From: Acanthamoeba lenticulata
Lineage: Eukaryota; Discosea; Longamoebia; Acanthamoebidae
Assembly (NCBI GenBank): GCA_002179805.1
Contig: NAVB01000113.1
Coordinates: 62,001 to 126,000 of the forward strand
DNA: 64,000 nucleotides
Direction: 5' to 3'
Both the position numbers and the translations under genes were made by a program. Each line of letters begins with the position of its first letter. Positions within the stretch are counted from its first letter, which is position 1. Shown here one piece after another: positions 36,975 to 48,300 of this stretch. A model generated the notes under the pieces. That model was not told where the DNA came from. It saw nothing but the letters and a program-made list of their open reading frames with translations, and ran no database searches.

Positions 36975-39900
36975 TCAGCTGTCGAGAGCTGCGGCGGCCG
37001 AGGCGTCTTTCCTGTGCTTCTTCTTCTGGCGCCCGGTGGCGTCGCTGGCGGCGGTGATGGACTTGGTGGGGACGTGGCGGGTGACGCGCGAGGTGCCGTC
37101 GACGAACTTGGTCTTGAACACGACGTTGGCATTCTTCCACATGCCCTCCTTGAGCGAGACGATGATGAACTGCGAGAACCGGAAGTGCTTCTGGAGCATG
37201 CGCCCGATGTTTTCCGTGTGCGACAGGTCTAGCGCGGCATCGATCTCGTCCAGGATGTACATCGGCGCTGGCTTGAAGAGCAGCAGCGACAGGATCAGCG
37301 ACAGCGCCAGCAACGACTTTTGTCCGCCACTCAGCTCCGTCAGGTTCTTCCACATCCCGCCAAACGCCACCCGCATCTTCAACCCGTCCAGCACCGTCTT
37401 GTCTGCATGTGTCACCACCAACCAAGTGAGAACAACATCTTCGAGGAACGATGACGGGACTGAAGAGCCCATAACACACCTTCGGGCGGCTCGAGACGAG
37501 CTTCGGCGCCCTTGAGGAGAGTGGAGAAGATGGAACCAAAGTCCTTGTTGACCTTGATGTAGGTCTTCTCAAGGGCCTCGTTCTTCTTCTCGTCGAGCTC
37601 GCCGATGACGGCCATGAGCTTGGCCTTGTCCTTCTCGATTTGGACTTTCTTCTTCGTCAGCTCTTGGTACTCTTCCTCGGCTTTCTCGTACATGTTCATC
37701 ACCTTGGTGTTGAGCTCCTTCTTCAACCTGCCATTCCCGTCATTAGCTCTACAACATCGACCGCGAAAAGAACGAAAACGAAGGAGGGGGGGGAAGCGTA
37801 TTGTACTTCTCCTGTTCGAGCTCAATCTTCTGGAGGAGGCGCTCGGCTTCCTCCGGATTGTTCTTCTGGAAATCAAAGTTGCCGCCGGGCTGCCCAAAGA
37901 ACTGCTTCTCCTTCAAGATGAACGCGTGCGACCTCTCCGCTTGCGCCTGCATCAGGATGTCACGTTAGAACGTGACATGACGATCAAGATGCTGAACGTT
38001 GAGACCAAGTGAACCGAAGGCGACGTACGCAATACTTCTTGGCATCCTCCCTATCCTTGTGGAAGCGCTTGATGTTGCCGTGGAGCTTCTTGAGCTTCTG
38101 CTCACGCTCGATGGAGGACTGCGTGCGCTCGTCCTTCTCCTGGAGGAGGGCCGAGATCTTGGCATCGGCCGAGAGCACCGAGTCCTGCTTCTGCTTGAGG
38201 CTCGCCTGAGCAGCCTCGAAGGCGCGCCGCTTCTCGGCGACGCCGCCCTTGCCCTGCTCGAGCATATGGAGCTCGCGCTGGAGGGCAGCGAGCTCGGCCT
38301 CGCAGGCGGCGATCTTCTCGGCGATCTCGTCGCGCTCCTTGGCCAGCTCCTCGAGCTCGAGCTCGGCCTTCTCGATTTGCTCCTCGTGCTGCTTGATCGA
38401 CTTCGTGGCGTCGCTGAGCGAGGCCTTGGTGGAGACCATCTTCTCATGGATGACCTTCATTTCGTCCTTCTGACTCCGGGCTGGGGCCCGGGTCATAGCG
38501 GCCTCGAGCTGCTTGGTCTTAGCCTCAGACTCGGACTCGCGCTGGACGGCGGTCCGCAGGGCCTCACGCGCCAAGCCCACTTGCTCCCGCGCGGCGGCGA
38601 TTTCGTCCTTGATGCGGCTGTGCTCGCACTGCTGGATCCGGGTCGCGAGGAGCTCGGCCTCGTGGGACTTGAGCTCGAGCGCCTCGCGCAGCTTCTGGTG
38701 CTCGCGTGAGCCGTCGCGCGTCTGCGCAAAGTCTTGGTCGAGTCGCTCCAACCGCCGCTTCTCCTCAGCGAGCTGGTCCTTGAGGTCGTTGAGTCGCTGG
38801 AGCTGCTCCAGCAGCGACGCCGCCTGCGGTCGCGATCCGCCCGTTAGCGTGCCCGCCGGATCATACACGACTCCATCTAGCGTCACCGACCGCGCGTTCA
38901 CTGACTTGTTGAACGTCACCCGCTCCGCCGCCGCCGAGTCTATGTTTTATTTTTTGTTTTCAGTCAAGTTAAATAAAGTAAATAAATAACGGGTAGAAAG
39001 GATAGCTGGATAAGTGGGTACCGGAACAGATGAGGGTAGTGCCAAACACGTAGTTCATGGCGGTCTCGACCTCTTTGTCGTAGCCGACGAGCTGGATGGC
39101 GTGTGTGACGTTCTCGCGGCCGACAATCTTCTCCGCGGCGGCGATCACGTTGGGCGTGAGCCGTCGAGCGGCCACCTTGTTCAATGGAATGATTGTCACG
39201 CGCTTCTTGAGCTGTCCCTTCTTGATCAGCAGCGCGCCCGTCTCCTCCGTGTCGACTACCACCTAGAGCCGCCGCAGTCATAATTTTGAGATTCTTGCAG
39301 CGATAGATAGGACAGGGAGGGCAAAGGTACATTATAGAGGCGGCCGCCGGCAGTGACCTCGAGGGCCGTGGTGACCTTAGGGTCCTTGACCTTGAGGAGA
39401 TTGATGACGAGACCCTTGACCCGCGAGCGATCAAAGTTGGGCACCGGATCGCGGTAGTCCAGCTGGATGTGGCTGAACCGGGCTGTGAGGTCAGCCACCT
39501 TCTCCCTCAGCTCCATCACCCGCCGCTCGGTGCTCTTTCGCTCCTGCAGCAGTCCGCTCTCGGCGCTGTCATCGTAGCCGAGCTTCTTGATCGCCGCCCG
39601 CAGCTTTTCGCACTCGCGCAGGGCTGCCTCGCGCTCCTTTTCCAGTCGCTGCGAATCGCCTCCCATGGTCTGCCCCCGCCGGACATGTCCCATGCGCCAA
39701 AGATGAGCAAGAGAAGCAGCACAGCAGCCAGGAGGCTGGCGTGAGCGTACCTGCAGCTGCTTCGACTTGGCCTGGATCTCGCGCTCCAAGTGCTCGATCT
39801 TGAGTGTGGTGGCCTTGATCTCTGTGGCAGCTTCTGTGGCCTGCTTTCGGGCGTCCATCAGCTGCTCAGCCAGCGTCTTGCCGCCAGCTGGAGATCCGTC

Positions 39901-41343
39901 ATCACAGCAGCACAGTGAGTTAGCCACGTGATCCCGCCTATTGAGGGGTTCATCAAGGGAAAGAAGCACCCTCTTCGGCGTTGGTGGCCAGGCTGGCGTT
40001 GTTGGCCTGATAAGCCCGCTGGTAGGCAACGTAGGCATTGGTGAGCTTGCTATTCTTTTCCTCCATGCCCTGCTTGTCGGCCTTCATCTTGTCGATGGTG
40101 GCCTGCAGCTTGGCCATGGCCTTCTCGGAGCCCGCCGCTTGCTTCTCCAAAGCCGCCTTGCGGGCTTCAGTCTCGTCGAGTGATGCCTTCTTGTGGTCGA
40201 ACTCGGCCTGTGCGGCGACCCACTTCTTGGACAGTTCGTTGGCCTCGCGCTCCAGCTCTTGGCACTCGCGCTTCATCTGCTTCTCCTTCTTCTTGCCCAG
40301 GGCTTCGATTTCCCGCCCGATAGCCTCAATCCGCGCGAAGTCCGCCTCCTTGGCCTGTTGTACCTCCTCGACCTTGGCCTCGATCTCCTTGATATTGCCG
40401 CCTTGCAGGATTTTCTGTTGTCCGCTGTCCACTTTAGCCGCCAGAAGAAGAAAAAACAAAAACGCGGAGGCGCACCTCGGCTTTCATGTAGGCATAGGCG
40501 ATGACGAAGCGCAGCAGCTTCTCCCTTTCATTGTTGTTGTAGGTCCACTTGGAGTAGGTATTGCGGTCCTGCCGCAGCCGCTCCATGGTGGGGATGATCT
40601 CCTCCTCGAGAACCCGATTGATCTCCTGCAGTTTGGAGTCCTTCTTCTCGATGGTGCGCAGGGCCGTTTGCTTCTTCATCTCGAACATGCGCGTACCGGC
40701 GGCCTCCTCAACCATGGACAGGATCTCTGGTGGCTTCATGTTGAGCACCTGCGTGATCTTGCCCTGCATGATGAGGAAGTGCGGGTTGTTGACGTTGAGC
40801 TGCACCGAGTGGAAGAGGGTCTGGATCTGATTGCCGCGTGCGTTGTGTCCGTTGATCAGGTACTTGTTGCGGCCGCCAATAACCACCTGAGCACCAGCAA
40901 TTTGTCAAGTCAGAGCTTGTGCACGACTCACGCCTCCCTCAAGTGCGTGTACGTGCCTGGCGTGTGATAGTAATGGTGTTGAACTGCTGGTAGCCGATAG
41001 GACTTCTCTCTTTATCCTCGTTATTGAACACGAGTGTTACACTCGCCTTTGTAACGCCGGCTTGGCCTTGTTTGTACACGAGCTGCTGCAGGTTACTCAC
41101 ACGAACCTGCCCAGTCGTGACATGGATTAATTCATGCACTCCAAACAACCTAACAAAAGAGAAATCTCTATCTACCTGCGTCAAATTGGAAATACCAAGC
41201 ACGAAGCAAATGGCATCCAAGATGTTGGATTTTCCTGTGCCATTAAGGCCTGTGATGGCGTTGAAGGACATGTCGAAACCAGATACAACCTCGCGGGCCG
41301 CGTAGGACTTAAACCCATCGATGATGACTTCGGTGAGCCACAT
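36975..41343 (-). CDS. SMC2: SMC2 condensin ATPase
   Basis: A minus-strand, multi-exon gene from ATG at 41343 to TGA at 36975-36977. The N-terminal head has [20 protein letters not shown], Walker [17 protein letters not shown] and [19 protein letters not shown]. The hinge includes [20 protein letters not shown] followed by [11 protein letters not shown], diagnostic for SMC2. Long coiled coils flank the hinge. The C-terminal head carries [15 protein letters not shown] (signature motif) and [20 protein letters not shown] (Walker B). SMC2 pairs with SMC4 in condensin for mitotic chromosome compaction. The intron at 40887-40956 starts GCACGT. A Lys-rich C-terminal extension follows the head. Identity is secure; some internal exon edges are unresolved. 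Confidence 0.94.
40887..40956 (-). other. GC-AG intron (CAG|GCACGT ... CAG) in SMC2
   Basis: The sequence [16 protein letters not shown] is continuous in SMC2 orthologues. The only donor that gives it is CAG|GCACGT, 70 bases upstream of the acceptor on the minus strand. Confidence 0.88.
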
Positions 41344-41520
41344 TGTTGTCAAGGGGCACCTCACCGCGTCTCGTCTCGGCCTTCTTCAAGTACAAATGGC
41401 CGGCCAATGCAAGAACACAAAGCAAAATGGCGGGAACCCGCCGGGTTGTTGTTTGGCGCCTTTCCGCTTTGTCTTTTCCCGCTTAAATCCAGGGATTGCA
41501 CTAGAAGCTTTTGGACGAGT

Positions 41521-43361
41521 TTATTCTTCTGTGGGCACGACATAGGAGACAATGGCCGTAATGTCGTCTTCCCGTCCTCCCACGTAGATGTACCCCGCTT
41601 TCTCGGCGTACTCGGCAAAGGGAGACTTCTTTTCCACGCTGGTCGAGTTGGCCACGGCTTGCTTGACGAGCGCGTTGGCGATTACCTCCGGATCGACCAT
41701 ACTCTCTGTTGGCACGGAAGTTCCTTCAGCAAAGGCGCAGGCATAACGTAGGGTAGTTGTGCCACATTGTGACAGCACGTACCGAGTGGATAAGCCGCCG
41801 CATGTTCGTCATTCTTGTTCTCTTCGATCGTTCGGTTCACCAACTCGACGATTTCATCGTCCCACATGTTGTCGAACAGCCCGTTCGTTCCTACCACAAT
41901 GATGTCACCTTGCCGCAGCCTGGCCAAAGGGTGAGACGGTGGGAAAGGGCTTGTTTTCACCACCAACGAGTAAAGACGTACCGGACCGAGTTGAGTTTGA
42001 TGCTTGGATCCATGGCAAAGGCCAGAACTGAACGCAAAAGCAGAGTGTTCCGTCAGCTGGCCATGAATAACGCACACCGGAGGAAGCCACAAAATAAAAA
42101 AGCGAGAAGTTCAACCGTTGGCAGTGAAGTGGTGTGGTTCGTTGAACTGGGCGTAGCTCGGCGTAGAGCGATAGAATCGCTTTCCATTGCGGATCACCAG
42201 GAAGCACGGATCGCCCATCGTGGCCGAGTGAGCCCAGGTGCCCTGGTCCTCGATCTTGAGCGTCGGCTCCCTGTCCTTCATGACCCGTTCCCAGTCCTTC
42301 TCTGTACTCGAGAGGGGGATTGCTGGAGCTCAGAGATACCCCCACACCGATAGGCCTTCTAATGCACACGTACCCTCGTGCTTCTCAGAGAGGAGGAGCA
42401 AAAGCGCAGTGGATACGCCTCTCGCGCTCTTGTCCAGCAGCTCGTTTCGAGCTCGTGTAAGAATTTCACTGGGCAGAATCTGTTCTACCTGTGTACAGCA
42501 TTGACAGCAACCACTCGAGTGAGGCAGAGCCCTCCTACGAACTCACCTTGACAGGCCTGGTACCGAGTAGCGTCTGAGCATTCGCTTACGGCCCGCAGGA
42601 GTGATGGTTTTCTTGCGTTCCTGAATCCCCGAATACAGGTCACGCATTTCGTCTTCGGTCTCGTTGAGTTCCTCCTGTTCCTCCCGGCCCGGCTTGTAGA
42701 GAACGTCATCCTGTCCAAATTTGTTGAACGCGACAAGCATGAGTGCATGAGTGAGAGCGGAAGAAAGACGCCGGCGTACCAAGTCATCATCGTCGTCATC
42801 GTTTAGTTCAGCGTCTTCAACATCCTCTTCATCACCTTCGTCCTGTTGAGTGAGCGCCGACGACACAATGTCTGCACGCGTTGCCGGCAGGCAGACTTGT
42901 CAGGCCCTTGGTTTGAAGCAAGAAAAATTGGATTCATGGCGACCTTGCTTCACCAGCTCTGCAGTGGCCAGCATGCGCTTCACCTGCCGCTCGAGTTGTT
43001 TTGCGTATTCGTTGCCGGCCGCAGCGTGCCAGCCCCCGACGGCATCGAACACGGCCACCGCGCCATAAGCGTCGGCCACAAGGGCCACGTCGCGACCTCC
43101 AAACTGCTCACGAACATGCACGGAGGAGCCACTGAAGAGAGACAAGCGTTCGCCCGACTCAGTAGTCGTGCTGGCGTCCCTGACATGAGGCCCGGGAGGC
43201 GGCAAATCGGTTTGAGATGTGAAAAATCGTGTGTGAGGTCGCCCGCTGCGCAGAAACCTTGGCGTTGGAGGAAGAGATAAGCGCAATGGCGCAAGACTGT
43301 GCGCGCCACGCATGGCCGTTGTACGCGGCATGGTACCGAGCGCGAAGCGGAAGCGCTTCAT
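41521..43361 (-). CDS. PPTC7-like PP2C-family protein with altered metal-site motif
   Basis: A minus-strand gene of several exons. The N-terminus (MPRTTAMRGAHSLAPLRLSL ... RPHTRFFTSQ) is basic and hydroxylated, suggesting mitochondrial import. The start could be 43361 or 43331. PP2C/PPTC7 landmarks are VALVADAYGAVAVFDAVGGW (usual ADGVGGW), GVSTALLLLL, HSATMGDPCFLVIRNGK (usual NLGDSGFLVVR), LRQGDIIVVGTNGLFDNMWD (usual ATDGLFDN) and the end SPFAEYAEKAG ... GGREDDITAIVSYV. The DGLFD metal-ligand Asp is Asn here, while DD of the last motif is kept. PPTC7 is a matrix phosphatase controlling mitophagy and CoQ synthesis. Reduced or altered catalysis is inferred. An acidic insert (DEGDEEDVEDAELNDDDDDD) interrupts the early part of the domain. 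Confidence 0.8.
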
Positions 43362-43682
43362 GCAGATGAAATCAAAATAAAGTGGACAATGAAAAAGTTT
43401 CTGATATCAAAAAGAAAAAACGAACAAACAAGAACCATAAGCAGAGAGAAGAGCTTCTTCACCACGCTTTTAGGCAAGAGGGCAACTGTTTGAAGTTGTG
43501 CTGGTTGAGCCGAGAGACGGTTAGCATCTCCCTGCATAAGGACGGGAAAAGACTCCGGTCTTCAACTTACACATGTGTTAAGGCTAGTAACACACGCTTT
43601 TTTTTTTTGCATCAGAATAATGCCTCATGTGCTGCAACAGCTAAGAAATTGCGGCAATCATCAAAGTCGTTTATGTACACAC
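43362..43682. other. intergenic: PP2C-like 5' flank and SF3B6 3' flank
   Basis: About 320 AT-rich bases without a supported gene. It contains A- and T-rich stretches, including T9 near 43599-43607. No promoter element was clear. Confidence 0.5.
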
Positions 43683-44141
43683 TTATTCAACACCGTACTT
43701 GCTCTTCAGCTCATCAATCTCCTCCTTCTTTTTCTTTTGATCCATTTTCTTGGTTGCTTTGGCTTGTTGATGATAGAGCGCGATCAGGTAGCGTCCACCA
43801 ATGTTGAAGCCCGAAAGGTGATCTACCGCATTTTTAGCGTCGAAGATGTCCTCGTACACAACAAACGCTGTTCCTTTCGTCTCTTTGCCGTTCCCCCTGT
43901 TTCGAATTCCATCCACATCTGGTGAGAATGCAAACACAAGAACAGCAAAACGCTTTGAGAGATAGGGGGCGTACAATCTAATCTGTCGGATGGCACCGAA
44001 TTTGCCGAAGACATCGTACAGTTCTTCAGTTGTGATTTTAAAGGGAAGGTTCTTTACAAAGACGATTCTGCTCACTTCTGGTGGCAGCCTGGCGTTTGCC
44101 CTCTTGCCCCCCGGCACACCTCCTCCCATCATGGCCGCCAT
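43683..44141 (-). CDS. SF3B6: SF3B6/p14 splicing factor (branch-point RRM protein)
   Basis: Two exons (44141-43975, 43896-43683) give 126 aa. RRM motifs RNP2 (IVFVKNLPF) and RNP1-like ([10 protein letters not shown]) lie in a sequence very close to p14: [56 protein letters not shown] and the KSKYGV ending. p14 sits next to the branch adenosine in the U2 snRNP SF3b complex. The N-terminal [20 protein letters not shown] is family-like. The 78-base intron also leaves an open frame if retained, but splicing restores the exact [14 protein letters not shown] junction. Confidence 0.95.
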   Translation of the reverse strand: MAAMMGGGVPGGKRANARLPPEVSRIVFVKNLPFKITTEELYDVFGKFGAIRQIRLYAPYLSKRFAVLVFAFSPDVDGIRNRGNGKETKGTAFVVYEDIFDAKNAVDHLSGFNIGGRYLIALYHQQAKATKKMDQKKKKEEIDELKSKYGVE

Positions 44142-44320
44142 CGCGTGGTGTATTTCTATGTGCGAATAAATCTTTTGCGTAGCCGTCTTGCGCCTTTGCT
44201 CCTTCTTGCTTTTTCTTCACCTTTTCCTTTACCAGCAATTCATCAGAAAAGAGTGCGGCTTCTCTGGGGCAGGGGAAGCGCAGGTGTGTCACCACAGGCT
44301 TTTGCTACTACAAAGCAAAG

Positions 44321-45201
44321 ATGGCGGATGCAAGCTGGCGCGCAGATGGCATTAAGCAAAAGCCACTGAAGATTCTTGTGATAGGGGACATGCACGTAGG
44401 CAAGAGTTCGCTTCTGTTGCGATTTTGCCGCAACGCATTCAACCCCAACATCCGTGCCACCATCGGAGTCGACTACCTTCTCAAGACCTTGACCGTCGAC
44501 AACTCAGACTACACCGTCCAAATCTGGGACACGGGTCCGTTGCCCGCCTGCCAGCAGCACGCCGCCGGCTTGTTGCGCTTTGGGGGGGCGAAACTTACAC
44601 TTTCGCTTCAGCGGGACACGAGCGGTTTCGTGCAATCACCACATCCTATTACCGCACAGCTGATGGGGTCATCCTCGTCTACGATTGCACCGTACGCTCT
44701 GCACGAATTGTTGTGCTTGCTTCTCCTTGTCCCTCTGACTCACGCGCGTGTACCTCCAACAAGAGCGTGGATTCGTTTAACAGCATGAAGACGTGGTACC
44801 GTAACTTAGAACACAACGCTCCACCAGGCACTAATCGCATCCTTGTGGCCAACAAATGCGATCAAAAGGACAAGCGAGTTGTCACCACACGGTACACGCC
44901 GCTGCCTGTGTGAGGCAGTAGCCGTAAGGCAGCCTCCTCACAGCGCTGGCGCTAACACGAGAAGGAGAAAAACAAACAAAACAGACAGGGACGAGAACTA
45001 GCCGATGCATTGGACATGGACTATTTTGAAACATCAGCATCCACAGGCGAGGGAGTTGAGGCCATGTTCATGGGCATTGTGACCCAGGTCAAACGACGAG
45101 TCATCGACAAGCGGACAGATGACCACAAGAGCCAGCTGGAGGAATCATCAAGCTCATTTGCACTGCAGTCAGAGGACGGCCGAGAAGGCTGCTGCGCCTG
45201 A
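44321..45201 (+). CDS. Rab-family small GTPase with His at the catalytic Gln position
   Basis: Exons 44321-44534, 44612-44691, 44764-44891 and 44985-45201 give 212 aa. Motifs are the P-loop GDMHVGKSSLL, switch I ATIGVDY (effector Thr kept), WDTAGHERFRAITTSYYRTA (switch II, RabF-like), NKCD and ETSAS. The G3 box is WDTAGHE rather than WDTAGQE; the codon CAC spans 44617-44619 near the second exon start. The C-terminus GREGCCA ends in a paired cysteine suitable for prenylation, although CCA is not one of the commonest Rab endings. Rabs direct vesicle traffic. The His substitution predicts slower intrinsic hydrolysis (known for Ras-family Q61H). The subfamily is unclear; it resembles Rab8/Rab18/Rab1-like members. 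Confidence 0.9.
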
Positions 45202-45384
45202 TACGGACACTATACACGAGCGCGAGGGACATCTTACATGTACAGCGTGGTGGACTTCGTGCTCTCTCGCACAAAGCACAGGAGCGCTAGAAAAGAATAA
45301 ATTGTTCGAGGAAGTAGTTTTGGTGGGTCATTTCCTAAATTCCTAGAAGGACAGCAGGCAAGATTGGATGACACACGCCAGCAG

Positions 45385-48300
45385 ATGAGTCTGGACTCAG
45401 ACCTCGTGGCAACGTTAGACAGCCAAGAAATTTACAAGGTGCGACGTTACTCCCCTGATCGGCAGCCCTCTGAATATCTTGAGTGAAGATTGGATAAAAG
45501 TTTGAATTATTCCTTGCTTAAGCCGTCCTGCTGTTTCTCTTTGCGCGCTGCGCGTCAGTGTAGTACATTTCATGTGTTGGCCAACTCAACAAACGCTCAC
45601 ATGGTTGTTTGCCCTGCTGTACTTGTGCTCAGCCTGTTGCCGCTCCCTCGCAGGAGGTGCCCAGTCTGCCGTTTGAGCTCTTTCCAAACACTACGCCCAC
45701 CTCTTCCCCCGTTCTGTTCCCCTCCCCGCCAACTTCGGCCTCCACCACGTCTGGCTGCTCCACCCCACAACGTCCGGCCCAGGTGTCGCCCCTTCGCGGG
45801 TCCCCGCACACGCCATCATCATCATCATCACAGCTTTCCAAGGCTAGGACGAAGCTCAGCCTCGGCGCACGGCAGCGCGAGAGGGGGCGCGGAAAGGAAA
45901 GCGAAATCAACCTCCTTGCACCGTCAACAACTGCGCTGACAGCAACCGTGGCGGGGCACGAGGAGGAGCTCACCGAGCTGGACATTGTTGTGATGGAGGA
46001 TGCCGGCCGCGCCAAGAAGGTGGAGTCGGACGAAGAGGAAGGAGTCCCAAAACAAACACACAACAACATAATGAGCAACCAGAAGAAGGAGGAAGACGAG
46101 GAGATCAGCGATGAGGAAAGGGCAATCGCATGGCGGGGCGAGGCCGCAGCGGTAGACGAGGTGCATCGCATCACATACTACAACGAGTTTGCTGTCGAGC
46201 CAGAAGGGACCGGTATGCGTTTTCTTCCGCCCGTGTCAGCCTTCGCCGTTTGCTGTGTTCTGAGGCTTGTGCTTTGCATAGTGTTCAAGATTGGGGACAG
46301 CTTCCGGTGTGCGCCAAAGAACCTCGAAGCGGCCGAGGACGACGATTATCTTGAAGCCACCATGCCCATTGACGCCTCCTCCGACGAGCGCCCTTCGATA
46401 TGTACGCACCCTCCTTCCTCAGTTCTGGACCCTCAGGCCTGTGGCCGCGCTCCCTCAGGCAAATGTTGATCCACGTGAACTCTGCTGCCAGGCAAGCTTT
46501 GCTTTCTGTGGAGCGACAGCCGAGGCAAGCAGTGGGCCCTTTGCGAGGTGCTTTCCTTCTCTGCTCGCAACTAGGTTGGACTGACTGAACTAAACGATCT
46601 CCCTTCCTTAAAGAATTACTACACGCCGGAGGACACAGTCTATGGGCGGAAGCCCTACCACGGCACGAAGGAAGTGCTTCAGGGGTTGGTCTCCTCCGTT
46701 CTGTCCGCACACTTTTTGTAGTGTCGTCGTTGCTCACGCGATTCTTGCCTGATAGGGAGTATGCTGAGCGTGAGTTGGCAGTTGAGGACATCAAGGGCAA
46801 GGTGACAATCGATGACTTTACGATCTATCGTGAGCGCGAGGTCTTTCCCGAAGATGTCTTCTATTGGCGCCAGGAGCACTACATACGACCGTCGCTCCTC
46901 GCCCAGGAGCCATTGTCGCCAGCCTCTGCGGGGCTCTCGCTCAAGCGGCGCTCGAAAGAGGAGCGCGAGACGGCGAGGGAAGAGCGAGCGCGAAACGTAG
47001 AGCTGGTCGCCAAGCATACAGAGATGGTGGCCAAGCTTATCGATCGCCGACGCCGGTCAGAAGCGCGTCGACAGGCAGAAGAGCAGCGGCGCCAGCTAGA
47101 GGACGAGCAACGGAGGGCTCGCGAGCTGCAGCATCGCTTGAGCTCGGTCCAGATTGACGACGATGAAAAGGAGGAGCATGATGATGAAGACGAAGCTGAA
47201 GGCAACAACGCCCGTGGAGCTGGACTGCCCAAGGCCAAACCACCAGCGGCCCTCGTTGACGATCTATTCGATGATGATCTGCTTGTCCGCGATGAAGCGC
47301 CTGCCGGAGGAGAAGTGCCCATGGGCGACGAGGACGAGCACACCGTGGCCGGAAACGAGCCCGACGAGGCTGAGCCGGCGCAGGCGCCTCCGTCCGCTGA
47401 GACCGCACCCTCACCACCGGCGGCAGCAGTAATCGTGGTGGATGACGAGACCCCGAGCGGCAACGCATCGCGCCTCCCCTCGCCAACACCTTCGCCTGGC
47501 GAAATCCTGCACACGCCGGCTGACGCGGTCTCGCCGGCTCGCAAGCGGCTCCGTCGTAACGCTGCGACGCTCTCCTCCCTGTCAGCCCTTTCGGCATCGT
47601 CCAATTCAACTCAGGCTTCTTCTTCGACTTCGACAGCCTCGGCCATCGCTCAGTCCCTGTCTTCGCTGTCGGCCGCACGGCGCGAAGCAAAGCAGCATCC
47701 ACTGTCACAGCGCGGCCGAGGCAAGAACGAGCCCATCGAAGTCAACAGTGATGACGAGGAGCCTAGAAAGACCATGACTGTGCCGACGAGCATGCCTAGC
47801 ACACAGCCCACGATGCGCACACGAGGCCCGACAACAACGACAGCAACCAGCAGGCGCGAGGTGGTCGATGAGACCTACGACCCGACCGAGCGGGGCAGCC
47901 GCTGGAAGATGTACACTCAGGAGTCACCGGAGGACACCCTGCAAAACCAGTACATGCTTGATTATTTGTGGTGAGCTGGAGGAGGAGAGGAGGAGCAGTG
48001 GTGTTAACGTTTTTATCACAATCAGGACAACAATCAGTCTCAAGGCGACAGCCAAGCCCAAGAAGAAAGTTGATGTGTTCAAGGCACTTCCCCCCCCCTC
48101 TCCCCAACGTTGAATCCCCTCTTCTGTTGTGTGGTGTGGAAGAGGCCTCTTGGCTGACTTGTGAGCCCGTGAGACAGTTTCCAAGTGACGACGAGGAAGA
48201 AGAAGCTATGAGTCACGAAGAGGCTGAAACGGAGCCGCCGACCCAAGCAAGGCACGACGAGAGCAACGACGTCATCGCCGTTGTGGAGCATCCACCCCGT

